From: Pontederia crassipes
Taxonomy: Eukaryota; Streptophyta; Magnoliopsida; Commelinales; Pontederiaceae
Assembly (NCBI GenBank): GCA_030549335.1
Contig: CM060194.1
Span: 20,152,171-20,216,170 of the forward strand
Length of the DNA stretch: 64,000 nt
Direction: 5' to 3'
Of this stretch, positions 24,642-37,860 are shown piece by piece. Both the position numbers and the translations under genes were made by a program. Under the pieces are notes generated by a model that was not told where the DNA came from, made no database searches, and worked only from the letters and a program-made list of their open reading frames with translations. Position 1 is the first letter of the stretch. Each line of letters begins with the position of its first letter.

Positions 24642-26349
24642 TCGCATCGCGTGCCTGCTGCGCGTGCGTTGCCTGCATGGTGGCTATCTAAATTTTTTGG
24701 AATTTTTAGACAAAGTGCATGCTGCTGCTTTGTTTATATGTACGTACGTGATTGTCCTCTTAGTTTCGACCTTTATTATGAGCTTTATGATTGGAAAGCT
24801 CATTCCTTTTCTTCCATTGAGCATCACCATTATTAATTCAAATTGCCTTATTGTGTTTATTTATTTTTTTGTAATTTTCCTGTAGGAATATTCTACCAAA
24901 TGCATAATATTGTTGAATTCAACTTTTTCCTTCACAAATTTATATACTAGTGCATTACTTTCATATTTTATACTGGTGCTAAATTCCATGTGATGCAAAG
25001 TTTATTTCTCTCTACGATTATATATACAATTTTTCTTTACTTTCATCATTTTTCCTTTTTTTTACATTTATTTATCTTTAACTATTTTAAATCCTCATAA
25101 TGTCATAAGTAACAACCAGTAATTAATTCCTTGGCAAATCGATAAAGAAACTATTTCAAGTAAAAATGAACCATTGGCAAAATAAGATAATAATTAGATG
25201 ACGATCTTATTATCAAGTAAAGTTGGAAGTCAAAATTAGAAGAAATAGTACAGTTAGATGATATTTATTGAAATGCACTCTCATGAATTGTAACTCTATG
25301 TACCCTCATGAATTGTTACTCTTTTCCTTCCACTTTGATATAAGAAATGAAGGAAGCTATGTCTTTGAAATCATGTGAAAAATATAGATTATTAAATGCA
25401 GCGTCAGAATTATAAAGAAATCTTTGAAATATCAAACATCAAAATCAAGCAAAAATAACTCACTTTATACTAAGGAGCGAATATTTGACAAGTGGAGTTA
25501 GGTAATAGGGGCAACGTGAATACTTTCTCCTAAAAAGTTTCAAAATAATTAATCTAAACATACAACTTTGTCCTATTATAGTCGAATTTAATTCACATAT
25601 GGTAAATTAAAATTATTTTTCAGTAACTATATTGATTTTTTTAAAAAAATAAGGGTTGCTAACACTACAAGAATAAAAGGTTAAATTGCATAAGTGAATG
25701 TAAATATGTTTAAACGTTAAATTAGTGGGTTGACCATTGACGGCCTACTTCATTTGGTTATTATTTGAGGATATTTATCAACTACAAGGCGATATAATAT
25801 AATTTATTATATTATGATTTTCACTTTATTCTATTCGTCTAATTCTATAACATTTTATCTTTTTTTTCAAATTTTTTATTTATTAAAATACTAAACTAAC
25901 ATTTTGTCATTTTATTTTAATGTTTAAAAGTTTAGAATAATATATAAAAATAATTGAAAATATAAAAAAGAGGACGCTACTCCTCCCCTTCAAAGGGATG
26001 GGGTGGCGAGAGGACAGTGCCCCTCTTTCTTATATCTTAAATTTTTTAGTATATATTATTTTAAGCTTTTAGATGTAAAAAAAGATGGTAAAAGGATAGT
26101 TTAGTATTTCAATAGATATAAAAAAAATATAAAATATAAAATTTAACAAGATTAGATGGATAGACTAAAATGAAAATCATGTTATAATTTAGGGGTGATA
26201 CGGTAAATTGATATGTTAGGATTAAATGTGAAATGTAGTATACAAGGCAAAACAACTCACTATGCAGGCGATGCCATTTCAATACAAGTGTCGTCAAATC
26301 AAACGACAAGTCAGAATATAAATTTATAAGCATGCCCACATGGTCGGAC
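24642..26349. other. 3' flank of the inhibitor gene and AT-rich intergenic DNA with a MITE
   Basis: The stretch is AT-rich. At about 25740-26215 a foldback segment resembles the MITE family at 19508-19906 and 31205-32170: the left arm has gattttcactttattctatt and the right arm gactaaaatgaaaatcatg, with two short T-rich blocks between. Its exact ends are unclear. No gene is seen. Confidence 0.45.
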
Positions 26350-26399
26350 TTTGATGGTTTTCAAGTTGTGATGAATTCAATTTTTATCGGAACGAACGT

Positions 26400-29300
26400 A
26401 GCCAATTGATGAAAGTCAATTTTTAATCGTGAGAAAATTACAATCTTAAATAATTCTGAATAGAGAAAAGAAAGAAATAAAATGATAATATAAAAGTAGA
26501 GTTTGATTGAGAGAAGTTATGGAAGAGATAATAAGAAATTTAAGTAGAGATATATTTTGATAAACATAATTATGAAATATTAGTTAAATTCAAATTTAAT
26601 TAAATCTAAATATTTAACAAAGAGTGATTAATGATTGATGATAATAATTGATGAAAATTAGCCCAAGGCCTCATGAGAGTAAAAAACCTAATTAAAATTT
26701 ATAAATAGGATCTAAAATGTAGCTAAAACTTTTATTAGTCTCTAGAGAAATTTTGCACCATAAGTTCCTCTTCCTCTTAGGTTTGCACGTGAATCGAGAT
26801 GTTCTAGAGAGCAATCGACGATTGATTTTGAAGCTTCGACATAGAAAAATAAGATTCAAATGGGGGTTCCTGAATGTAGAGGAATCGTCGGCTTTGGCGT
26901 TTGTACAGCTAGTAGACAACAAGAAACATAATTTTCAGCCAACTTAAGATACGTAAGAGGATTTATATATCAACGATTTTTGTCTGTATAGACCCAGGAC
27001 CCTTGTCCTATAATTGAATTATATGATGGATTAATTATTTATAAAATTACATAAATTATGACATGGAAAATGAGGTTGGAAGTCGTATCGAAAATGCATC
27101 TTCCCGACGGCGACAGAACCTACCATGGGTTCTGCATTGCCCGGCCTGGATTCCTGTGAACCTGATGCAAAGAGTATTGAAACCGGACAAGTTCAATAAA
27201 CTTGGCTCGAGTTGATAAGTACGGCCTGGGTTTATCAATGCACGACTCGGGTTTTGATGCAAAAATTAGAATAGACTTGAACAGGGCCAACCCAACCCCA
27301 GTTCTTCCTTGGCCGAGGTTTGAATGCTGAACAAAATAGAACCCAACCCGAGTTTCACCTCACCTAGCATTGGTTTACTTTAGGAAAAGGGCATTGAGGA
27401 ATGATTTATTATAGTTAATTATGATAACTATTATGTTGATGATTCATGAATACATGAGCCTTATAATTGATCATTAAATATTGATAATTGATAATGGATT
27501 GAATGATTGATATGATAATAAATTGTCATGAATTGTTATATAGGATTATTGTTAAATTGACTACCGATAATTGACTTATGGATAAGATTGAATTATGATC
27601 GTGATAATATTCATTACAAATCATTGATTGATAATTGATAATAGAAAATTGGAATTGATGAAAAATTAGTTATTGATAATAGGAGCATTGACTTATTGAT
27701 TGACACCTAATTGATATTGTTAGAGTAATGTTTTTATGCCCTACGTAATTATATTTTGATGATACAAATCTCAAAAGATTAAAATTATTTAAAATGTTGA
27801 AAAAGTCTAAATAACAATGAGTTGCTTCATGCACTAAACTTTCGATTAATATTTGTCTATGTTCCTACGAGCTTTACATTAAGAGATGAATATCATTTGT
27901 AGAAAATTCTATTAGCCTTTCATAGAATAAAAAATCATCTCATTTGGTACTAATATAAAAAGTTATGAATAAAAGAGTAAATGTCTAAAATGTATTACTC
28001 AAAATGGACAAATCTTTGTACTAAACTTTGAATAAATATTTGACTATGATTTCATTAGATTTTGAATGAATGATGAATATCAAATTTGTAGAGAATTCTA
28101 TTAGCTTTTCATAGAATAAACAATCATCTCATTTGGATAACTATAGAAAAAAAATTATGCTCAAAATAGTGCAAGACAATCGATTTGGCAGTCGAAGCAT
28201 CGGTCAACTGGTGAGGCACACCGGTCGATCGGTCAGTGCAGAAATTGCCTAGTTTAACTAGCAGAATGATGAGACCATGCTGATCGAAGCACCAGTTGAT
28301 CGTCCGATTGATCGGTCAACACGAAAAATGCAAAAATCTTACCAACAATCATATTTTTTCAAACGGTTATGTGGATCAATCGACTAGTGGGGCAGAACGA
28401 TCGATCGATCAGCGAGTAAAATGCACTAAAACGGTCATATTTTGGCCCCAAAATTAGGAAATAATCTCCAACAACTAAATAGAGTTAAGAAGACTATAAA
28501 AGAGGACCCAAATGTGTAGGAATGATCAAGACTTAAAAAGAAAAGTAGAAAGAACATTTGAGAAGTCCATTCGAGCTCCAAGTTGCAAATCTTTCATTTC
28601 TTCCTCTCTTAATCTTGTGCGAGGTTTCAAATTGTAAAAGAGATATTATTGAGTGTTCTTGTGATATTGTAATAGTTGTTTAGCTTCTGAGTGAAAAGAG
28701 ATTTTGTTTTGCCTCTTGAGCGAAGGACAAGTGAAAGCCTATGAGTGATACTTCTTGAAAAGGAGAAAATACAAGAGTCGTAAATGATTTCTTCCTTGTC
28801 CCATTTGGAATGAAGGAAGAGCGTTAGTGGAATCTTTGACGGTCTCCAGGTCGAGAAGTCGGAGCGGGGACGTAGGTCAATGTGTGACCAAACCTCGTCA
28901 ATAAATCATCATGCATCTTGTGTTTATCATTTTCTCTCCTTATTCTTCCTACTTTATTGTGCATGTAATATGATTGCTATTGTGTTGGTTTAAACATTAA
29001 GAAATCAATTTTAAGTTTCCGCGATGATTTTCGTGAAATCGGTATTTTCGATTTAAGCATCTATTCACTCCCTTTTTCTTGATGCCTTGTGATCTTATAG
29101 ATATGGTATGGTTGATATGATCCTATGATTGTACCTCAAATTGAGACGTCATAAATAAATAAGATAAAATACAAAAATCGTGGATCATCATTCTTTGCAT
29201 ATTGCGATTTTTATGATTGATTGACCTCATGCGACTATATATTCTCTTAACAAATGAGAGCTCTCTATATGATCTTATAGTTCCTATGGTAACCTAAAAA

Positions 29301-29450
29301 ATTAAATAGATAACTGCATAATTATATTGTGATCTTTATGATATTGCCAATTATATCACAACCCTAGTGATTAAAGAATAAATAAAATAGATAATTGACT
29401 AATTGACAAATGTATTATGACCTTTATGGTATTGATGATTGTATTGCACC
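26400..29450 (+). mobile_element. Old Ty3/gypsy LTR, split by a copia solo LTR
   Basis: Sequence at 26400-27717 and again from 29100 shows the same order of landmarks as the gypsy solo LTR at 44787-47010: aaaacctaat and ataaatagg blocks near 26690, the cagccaactt..gatacgtaag..gagg block near 26937, a cttcccgacggcg block near 27100 with proline/arginine-like cccgg words behind it, and gattgtacct..gagacgtcat near 29126. The copia LTR at 27718-29099 sits inside it. The copy is strongly diverged from the one at 44787 and no internal domain is attached, so it is an old solo or fragmentary LTR. Both outer edges are approximate. Confidence 0.55.
27718..29099 (+). mobile_element. Ty1/copia solo LTR, SIRE/Maximus-like
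   Basis: The 1382-base segment begins TGTTAGAGTAATG and ends with a tattcactccctttttcttg block about 35 bases before its right end, as LTRs of the SIRE/Maximus lineage commonly do. It is flanked by the perfect 5-base direct repeat GATAT (27713-27717 and 29100-29104). The gatcggtc-rich middle (28190-28410), the ctataaaagagga box near 28494 (probable TATA) and the acgtaggtcaatgtgtgacc block near 28871 fit LTR promoter and R-region structure. No coding region is attached, so it is a solo LTR left by recombination between two LTRs. It lies inside an older gypsy LTR and is therefore the younger of the two. Confidence 0.75.
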
Positions 29451-31204
29451 TTTATGGTTGAAAATGTCGTGCACAAGGAGAGCTGCTCATAAGTGGATTC
29501 AAGACAGTCAAAAGTCATTCCAATCGAAATAAAAAAATATCTACGACCGAGATTCATCTTGTGAAAAGCTTGATGGTGAGTCACTATCTCGTAACATTTC
29601 AACTCTCTCTTTCTCTCTCTATTTTTGCCCTTTTGCTTCCTTCGCCGAGTGCAGGAACATGATGACTTTGATACTACCAAGGGCAGTTGCTACATTGTTC
29701 CATCCTTCCCCTACATTACTCTTTTTACAACATTTTCGACCAGATCATTATCTCCACACTCACGGATCTCTTTGCGTGCGACATGGTTCCGCTTCCTTTG
29801 TTGATCTTTAGCATCCTCCAGCGAGTACAATACCAAGGGCAGCTTCTAAATTGTCCCATCCCCCTCCTAGCATCTCTTTCAACCATATCATCACCTCCAC
29901 ACTCCCGAGCTGCTACATTTTTGACATTTCTCTCTATCCAATGAGTACAGATCAACAACTACATTTATCTATCTCAACTAAATTTGCACATTTCAAATTC
30001 GGATGAAAAGACATAGTAGACTTTTATGTACGAGGCCATGGGACAACGAGGAGATAACAAAAAATGCAAAGGCATGGATACACATGTACCCTTTGGCAAC
30101 ATGCACAAAATCTTTTGTGCTTAATTGGTTCCCCCAAGTTATTTTCATGCACAACTCTCTCCTGCCAACTAAACCAAAAGATCCAACCCAAATCTTCCAA
30201 GATTGTTGTAGATTGATTCCACAAATTAATAGAGAAGGGAGAGATCAATTTGTACATTAACTATACAAAATTAGAAAAAGCTAAAAGCCAAAATCATACA
30301 TAAAGGAATGTCCGCGATCGCCATGTTCCTGCACCCACCGGGGGAAGGAGAACCACTGGTTGTAGATTTTATTTCATGGTTTCGATTGGCACGACTATCA
30401 ACTATCGTAGATCCACTGGTGAGCGTCTCTCTTTGCATGCAACTCGGTGTCAAGCATCATCCGTGTGACACATTCATTTTGCCCTTTGAATTGATGGAGT
30501 AAATTTCAGCGACGATTATCTAATTAATTGAGTGTTCCTAATATGATAATCAAACTTCACTTTGTAATGTCATTGTCATAAAATTTCAATAATATTTCAT
30601 GTGTAGTCATCGCGACCACCTATGTATCGTTCGTATGGATTTCTATGTGACACCACATCAACATTTTTTCTCTTCTCCATGTCAAAATTTTAAAAAAAAT
30701 GCCACGTCAATATTTCTCTCTCATCCACTCAAACTTAACTTTGTATTTATATGGTTATTCGACTTTACAAAATCTTCCTATATGGTCATTTAACTTTTCA
30801 AAAATTTGAGTCATGATTGACATTAAAAACTTTATATAATAAAAAAGACGTAATAAACTAATAAATAAATATATAAAAGATTGTAGTTTTACAAAGAGGC
30901 AATCTAAAGGTGGACTTTTGGATAATGTCGGGCAACACAACCTAAAATTTGTGTCGTAGGCACTTGGGCTGATCCAACATAGTTTGGGAACGACCCGATC
31001 GGGTTAGACTGCCCAATTTTTTTTATATATGTATTAAATATATAATACTATAATTATTAATTATTAAATTAGAAAATAAAAAATAAAAAAACCCAATCAC
31101 TTTTTTGCCCTAAAATTTGGACTAATAAAAATTAATAAAAAATATTATAATATATGATATATGATTGTTACATATAAAATAATTTTTTGTATATATAATA
31201 TTAT
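29451..31204. other. Intergenic, unassigned; local tandem duplication near 29677-29960
   Basis: Two diverged copies of about 150 bases are adjacent: one contains accaagggcag near 29677, the other the same word near 29831, each followed by a c-rich catcc..ctac block and preceded by gcgagt/ccgagtgcag..aa. Open frames of 60-85 codons on both strands (29687-30453) match nothing I know. The segment 30000-30500 has more even base composition than its surroundings and might be a remnant of a gene or of an unrecognised element. No function is assigned. Confidence 0.4.
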
Positions 31205-32170
31205 TATAATTTAGTGTTATTTCTTTAAACCTCATCTAAATTATAGTGATTTTTCATCTCTAACCGTAAACCATGATTTTATTGTACGATATTTTTAAAT
31301 TTTATCGCAATTTTCACTTAAGTACTTATATCTGAATATGCTAAATTTTCTATTTTTATTTTTCTATTTATTATAAGACTAAAATGACTTTTATGAATTG
31401 TTCTCTATTTTAGTATTTAAAAAATAATATAAAAATATAAAAAAGAGGATAATTTTATCTTTGACATTGCCGACTTGTCAAAGTATTTTATTTTATTTTA
31501 TTTTTAAACATTAAAAAAGAGGATAATTTGTAGAAGGATATTTTAATCTCTTCACAAATAGAAAAAAATTAAAAATAACAGAAAAATTAACAGAATATGA
31601 TTAAATGACTTAAGAAGAAGTTGCGGTAAAATTTAGACACACTATAGTTTAGGGGAGAACTAAATAACCCTATAATTTATGGTTAAAGATTTAAATGTGT
31701 AATAAAAATAAGGGTCATTTACTTAAATCTCCTAAAAAATATAGTGATTTTTTATGTTTAATCCCAAGCTATGAAATTACCGTACGATGTCCCTAAACTT
31801 TATCACAATTTTCACTTTAGTCTCTTCATCTAATTCTATTAATCTTTTTTTTATTATTTTATTTTTTTCTATTTATAAAAATACTAAAATTTTCTTCCAT
31901 GAACTGTCCTTTGTTTTAATGTTTAAAAAGAAATAAATAATAGTAATATGATAATAAATAATATAAAAAAATATTTAAAAATATCTTTGATATTACTGAC
32001 TTGTCAAATTATTTTATTTTATTTTAAACATCAAAAGAGACAACAATTTATGGAAGTGTATTTTAATTTTTTCATAAATAGAAAAAAATAAAAAATAATA
32101 GAAAAGTTAATAAAATTAGATGGAAGGAATAAAGTAAGTTTAAGGTTGTGCGGAAAATCGTTATATATCA
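31205..32170. mobile_element. Two neighbouring MITE copies of the aattatagtgattttt family
   Basis: Two related foldback units lie side by side, about 31205-31715 and 31730-32170. In each, the left arm carries tatagtgattttt(c/t)at followed by ctaa..cc(g/a)taaa..ttaccgtacgat-like and tttatc(g/a)caattttcact words; the right arm carries the complements. Both interiors share gacttgtcaaa and ttattttattttatttt. The same family occurs at 19508-19906, about 25740-26215 and about 43405-43608. They are non-coding and diverged. The ends are approximate and I could not find target duplications. Confidence 0.5.
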
Positions 32171-32890
32171 AAAAAGATTTAAGAAAAATCCTAAAAATAA
32201 AAAATCGTGCTACATTCAGGTTGGGCCCTTGCTCGTCGGGCCATGCCTAGCATAGCTTGGCTCAGACCTAACCCAATAGTCATGCCATGTCATGCCTGAG
32301 CAAGCTTGACAAAATTCCATACAGGCGCCACGGGTCCGATGGGCCACATCGAAGTCCTCTAGAGTTATCATTTCTTAACCCATCTGATGCCAGCAAGAGA
32401 TGGCAACCACTTTAATGGATTGCTATATCTTTTTTAATGTCTATTTATTTATCATTTTATATATTAAATGTAGAGAGATAAAACATTGACGTGAAATGAT
32501 TGCAAAAGTTGAATGTTTCTTAAATATTTTTTCTTTATTATTTTATTTAGCCTTTTAATTTTAAATTTATTTACTGATGATCGTGATTAAAAGTTTTGAA
32601 AAGTTAAATTATGACCTCCAACACCATAAAGTAACTGTCCCCTCTCCTTGATAATTGAACTTTTATATTATCATTGTTATTCTATTTGTGTATTTTTTTT
32701 ATTATTTCAAATTTTAGTGACGATCATGACTATTTTTTTAAATAATTGAATGGCTATGTCTGAAAATTTTGAAAAGTTAAAAGATCATATAAATACAAAA
32801 TTAAATTTGAATGGAGGAGAGAAAAATTCTAACATGTCATTTTTTAAAATATGAAATAAAGGAGAGAGAAAATATTGGCATTGTGTGGTA
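32171..32890. other. AT-rich intergenic, nothing recognised
   Basis: Apart from a short GC-richer patch at 32215-32370 with gggccatgcc and gcttggctca words, probably a fragment of an unidentified repeat, this stretch is AT-rich and shows no coding potential or element ends. Confidence 0.5.
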
Positions 32891-32899
32891 TCATCTAGG

Positions 32900-35800
32900 C
32901 ATCCACTTTAGTGATTGATGCATGCATAATCTAAAATATAATTATGATTGTATTTAATTTATTTCAATTCATTTCCCAATAGCACGCGTAATTTTATGAA
33001 CTTATTTGCTTTAGCTCTATACAAATAAAAAAAAACTATTCAAATTTTGTATTTTATTGTGTATGATGCAATAGAAGCAAATTACAAAGAAAATCACACT
33101 CAAATTAAAATTAAAACGAAGTCAACAAATGAAAATTAGTGAAATTATCAAGAGTTAAAATTTGTTTGTCATGGCCGTGAAACCAACCGTGAAATCATTG
33201 CAATGGGCCATGAAAGGCCCACTTTTAGTTATGAAAGGCCCACTATCCACTTTTACTTTTACAAGTCAAGTTGGATCCGACCCAGCCCGAGCAATTTTGG
33301 TCGGATTGAATTGGGTTAGATTTTGGGCAGCAAATCCAACCCCGGTCGGATGTAATTCGAGTACACTTTTTTTTTAAAAAAATCTTCTTTATTTTAAACA
33401 TTTTTAACATAAAAATATATATTAAATATTTTTATTTTAAACCATAAAATAACATTTTATTTGTATACTATTTTTCTATATTTTAAGGCTTTATTTTTCA
33501 TATTTTGAAAATTTTAATCATATGAAACCTCTAAAATAAATAAAAAACATTTTAATTTAAACAAAAAAAATTAAAAAGATCGAGTAGGGTTGGGGTCGAC
33601 CAGACCAACCGACGTGACCCAATCCAAACTGGTTTGGGGTTGGGTCATGTCATAGGGTTACTCGTTGAACACCCGTAACTTGCTCGAAGCACGGGTTGTG
33701 ACTAGACATGTCAGGACTCGTAAATTTTATTTTTCAACTTCAATTTAGACACTATAAGGGTCATAAAAGGTTTGTGAAAACACTGGCACATACCATGAAA
33801 AATCTATTTCTAATCCATTTTGAACTTTGTTTAGGCTGTGATAATGTCGTAATGACTCGTAAGAGACATCAATTTTGGATTTTGGATGAATTTTCGGAGG
33901 AATTTCAAGTGTACAAGGATTCTAACACCTAGTATATGTTCCATAAATCGATTGAGAACATATTATGGCTCATAATTTGGAGTTAAGATGGTTAATTGAA
34001 TCCCAAGAGAAAAAAATAAAATAAATAAAAAAGAGAAAGAAAAAAGTTAAAAAAATGGTTAGTTAAATTCGAAAAAAATGTATAAGCTCATCTTACACTT
34101 GATTTGACATTTTTATTTAATAGGATTACTTTTTTATTATTTTAAACTGAACTTGAATGAGGTTAAATATGTTTGATATTCAGAAATTCTATTAGGCTAG
34201 ATCATTAGAATAGTAGAAAGATATTTTGGCGATGGATGTATGAAAATAAGTGTTAATAAAAGTAGTTGACCGATAGAGTGGAAGCTATAATTGAACTTAT
34301 TGATTTGAAGTTTTGACTTGAACATTGCTTGAGGACAATAAAATATATTAGCTTGAGAAAATTTAATGCATGCATAATTTAACATATAATTAGAATTACA
34401 TTTAATATTTATTTCGATTCATTTTCTAATAGCATGCATCATTTTATAAACTTATTTTACTTATTTTTGTAAAAATAAAAATCTACCTAAAAATTGTGTT
34501 TAGTTATTTATAAAGCAAGAAAAATGAATATGGATACCGCCGGAGAAAATCATACTCAAATTAAAGTTAAAATGAAGTTAGAAAGTGACAATAAGTGCAT
34601 CTGTCGAGGGTAGAAATTTACTAGTCACGGAGAGTCGTGATGGTCTGGCTGAAATTTACTTATTATGGAGAGTCGTGACGATCTATCATGGGTTGTGATA
34701 AGGGCCATAAATTCGTTGCAATTGTATGTGAAAAATGCCCAATTTCACTTTTGGAAATTGCTCGAGGCACAAGTCATGACCGTGCCACGATCGATGAAAT
34801 TCACTTTTCATCTTTGATTCGGGCATGTAAGGCAGGGAAAACATTATCATGGGCCAAAAAAATCTATTTCTAGTCTGTTTTGAATCTGTTTAGGCTGTGG
34901 CAATGTCATAATGATAGACATTAAATTCGAGTTTTGGATGAATTTTTGGAGAAATTTCAAGTGCACAAGGATTTCAACGCCTAATATATGTTCGAGAGAT
35001 CAATATGAAACATATTATGAAAATTTGACAAAGCCAAAATTTTCAGAATTGATTCTACTCTAAATCTTTCTTTTTTTGAATATAAAATATTTTTGTCTCT
35101 TCTCGAATCACATGAAAACACGAGCCACAATAAAAAGAGTCTTTCTATAGCCAAAAGAGAAGATGCAAGGTCATGCAACCTATCTTTTAAGAAAAAAACG
35201 TGGGAGCAATTTGAAGAACAACCTAGAAGATTTATGTGCGACGTTATTGGGCGAGGATCGTGCAATAGCTTACGATTTTGTTTCAGAGAGTACTTCTAGT
35301 TTTAACTCATTTGGGATACATCCTATTATGCTTTAAATTTCTATCTTTTTCGTCTATGTAATCTGGATAGTTTAGATTAATCTAGATCTTTCAATTTAAT
35401 TATCAAGAGTTCTGTTATTAAGGAAAACTTGTCAATTTTTCTTAGTATTGATTATAATTTATTTAACTTATGATTGCTATGTTTAAGATTTTTAATTCAA
35501 TTTTAATTAAGTTTTAGTTTATTATTAATTGAGTAGTGTAATCAATCTATCAATTCATAATTTTTTATTTTGCAATTCATGGCGTAATATAATAGAGCTG
35601 ATATGAGTATTAAATTATGTGCTCCACCAAGTTTACCTAGGTGGACAGGTTGGTAGTGTAAAAATTATAACACATAACATTCTAATCTAAGTATAATTGA
35701 TAGTAGAGTTAGACGAAGTATTGCTAGTCCATCTAAAAGTTGAACCTAATTATCTTTGATTAAATTAATCCCTATAGAAGTTAAACAAGTTAGTTCTTAA

Positions 35801-36035
35801 TTATTTTAATCCATCCTAGAATTCTAGGCATCACTATGTTAGTTTAGTGTAGAATTTATTTTCTAACTTTTTTGTAATTTGATTTGTTACATAACATTAG
35901 CCTATGATATTAGTTTAATTAAATAATTTAGTTTCTCATGGTATCAATAATCTTTACTCGTTACATTTTATTACTTGAACGGCTAATGCACTTATTAGCC
36001 AAAAGTCCATATGTTTAATTTATGTCTCGTGCGTG
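32900..36035 (+). mobile_element. Degenerate LTR-like sequence, internally duplicated
   Basis: Two blocks occur twice in the same order with a spacing of about 1.1-1.45 kb. Block A is at 32918-33170 and 34360-34620, with gcatgcataat..aatatataatta and caaattaaa(a/g)ttaaaa. Block B is at 33775-33960 and 34845-35025, with aaaaatctatttcta and ttttggatgaattttt..gga(g)aatttcaagtg. At 35930-35995 the sequence tggtatcaataatctttact followed by gttac..attacttgaacggc resembles the conserved right part of LTRs of the Tat/Athila branch of Ty3/gypsy. I therefore read this as a decayed LTR with a tandem duplication. No protein domain remains and the left edge is arbitrary. The younger element at 36036-40357 is inserted directly after it. 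Confidence 0.4.
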
Positions 36036-36704
36036 TGTCACGAGGTCATTCTCGGACACTAGACCACGTGCGGCGACTAGGCGGATAGACATCTAGCCAA
36101 ACCTATTTTGACTTTGCAACGAAAGTTTTATGTTCGATACGACTATGCCGAGAGTCGCTCTTATAGACATTCATTCACGGACATAATTAGAGTGTTGGAC
36201 TACTCGTCATGGGACCGTGGCATTAGCGCGTTGCAACACTAATGCAGGCGCTTGGGCGCTTAAAGTCCGAAAGGACAGCCGAGATACCACGAGACGTCAC
36301 GAAGGGACACCGATGTAGGTTGCCACCCCACGCTCAAGGCCATGACACTAGAATTAAAGAAAAGCTTACTTATATTAAATATGATGAAACATAACATACA
36401 ATTGGGCCTCGGAAGGTACTAGTGAACTCCTCCCAATGTATCGTAGGTATAGAAGTCTTATTACATATTGAAGATGCAAAAGACGTACCCTACGGGTAAC
36501 GTCACCTACTTGGCCATTCATAAGGACGGCCTTAATAGATAAATGCCCAAAGGGCGGATAACTTGGTACTCTATAATATTACGCAGTGTGAGATGGCTGC
36601 ATGTGTTTCATGATTTCGGTGCTGAGCAGCCGAGAGCTATAAGTTTAGCGGTTGTGGTGCCGCGAGACTTCACGCTTCATGTCACGGGAAAACGCCTCGT
36701 GACA
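36036..36704 (-). repeat. Left LTR (3' LTR of the minus-strand element)
   Basis: Direct repeat partner of 39698-40357. It starts TGTCACGAGGTCATTCTCGG and ends CGCCTCGTGACA, giving a nearly 10-base inverted terminal repeat. It includes ccctacgggtaacgtcacct near 36488, which recurs in the partner near 40141. Confidence 0.85.
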
Positions 36705-37179
36705 TTCTTCCCCACCAAAGTCGGCGACGCCCCTGATGTCATTGTCCGAGCTTCCTCGGGGTCTTCGTCTTCAGTCTTGACTTCGCTTATCTCGTTCAAT
36801 TCTGTCTTCTTTGCTTGACTTCTACTTCACCAGCATCGCGCAGCGTCAGGAATGCCCGCTCCTTGGGGTCTCGCTGATGACTTCTCCATCAGACCTGCTT
36901 CGCTCACTGATCCTTCGTCCAATCCGGGGTTATCACTTGTGCAGCGCCAGTGGAGTCCGCCATGTACGATCTGACTTCATCAAGGAACTATCCGTCCATC
37001 AAGTCTCTGTTGGCTTCACTTCTCTTCGACTTGCGCAGCGTCAACTTGTGTGATTTAGCTTCTTTGGGGTGAAACAACTCTTGTATGCCTTTAGGAATAG
37101 CTCGTAGAAGAGTTGTCTCAGGGTCGTACAGAACACGATGAAGAGTCTCGTCATTCGACTTGCATGACTTGACTCGATG

Positions 37180-37860
37180 CCTTCATGTTGTGGGTGGCCG
37201 CAACATAAGGTCTCCCTTCCGTCGAATGCGAAGTACGGAACCATCTCACCCCATCGTTCTGGAATTTCGACGGTTTGAAATAGCACAAGCTCTTCGATGA
37301 CGACATTTATAACTTGTCTACTTCGGATGTTTAGGCCACTATGATGAGCGACAATAGTCTTCTCACGGATACTTCGAGACGTTTCAGGTCTCTTTATGGG
37401 CTTGACTCCACGTCTCTATGTTGCAAGTGGTTGCAATGTAGAGTCTTCCATATCTCTGCCGAGTGAAGAGTGCAGGACCACCTCCTTCTTGGTGATCACC
37501 TGATATTTCGACGGTCTTGAGGTGAGACAATGTTCTTTGATATAACAATCCATGCCTTGTTCATTTCCAGTCGCTATAGTGAGCGACGAGAGTTTTCTCA
37601 CGTTCCCGTGGTTCAACTCACTGTCCCTATGTTGCAGATGGCTGCAACATGGAGTTCTTCATTCGTCGAGTGTCGAGTGTGGGGTCACCTTACCTTTGGC
37701 GGACATCTGATATCTCGACGATTTGAGGTAGGGCAAGGTTCTCGGATATGATATTTTCTACTTTGTCCACTTCAAGTCGCTATAGTGAGCGATGAGAGTC
37801 TTCCCACATCCTGTGGTTCAACTCGATTCTCCTGCTTCGATGAGCTGTCTTTGTCTTTGG
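37180..37860. repeat. About 215-230-bp tandem repeats inside the LTR element
   Basis: Three diverged units follow one another inside the element at 36036-40357. Each has a g(c/t)tgcaa(c/t)a-type block (near 37198, 37425 and 37636), a gtcga/gccgag block after it, a gacggt/cgattt block and then a cgctatagtgagcgacgaga-like block (near 37335, 37570 and 37780). Spacing between corresponding points is about 210-230 bases. Such arrays occur in the non-coding parts of several plant LTR families. Confidence 0.6.

Noticed and set aside
29687-30453. Several 60-85-codon open frames on both strands as a gene
   Set aside because: No domain, no splice pattern and no start context support them; part of the region is a tandem duplication.
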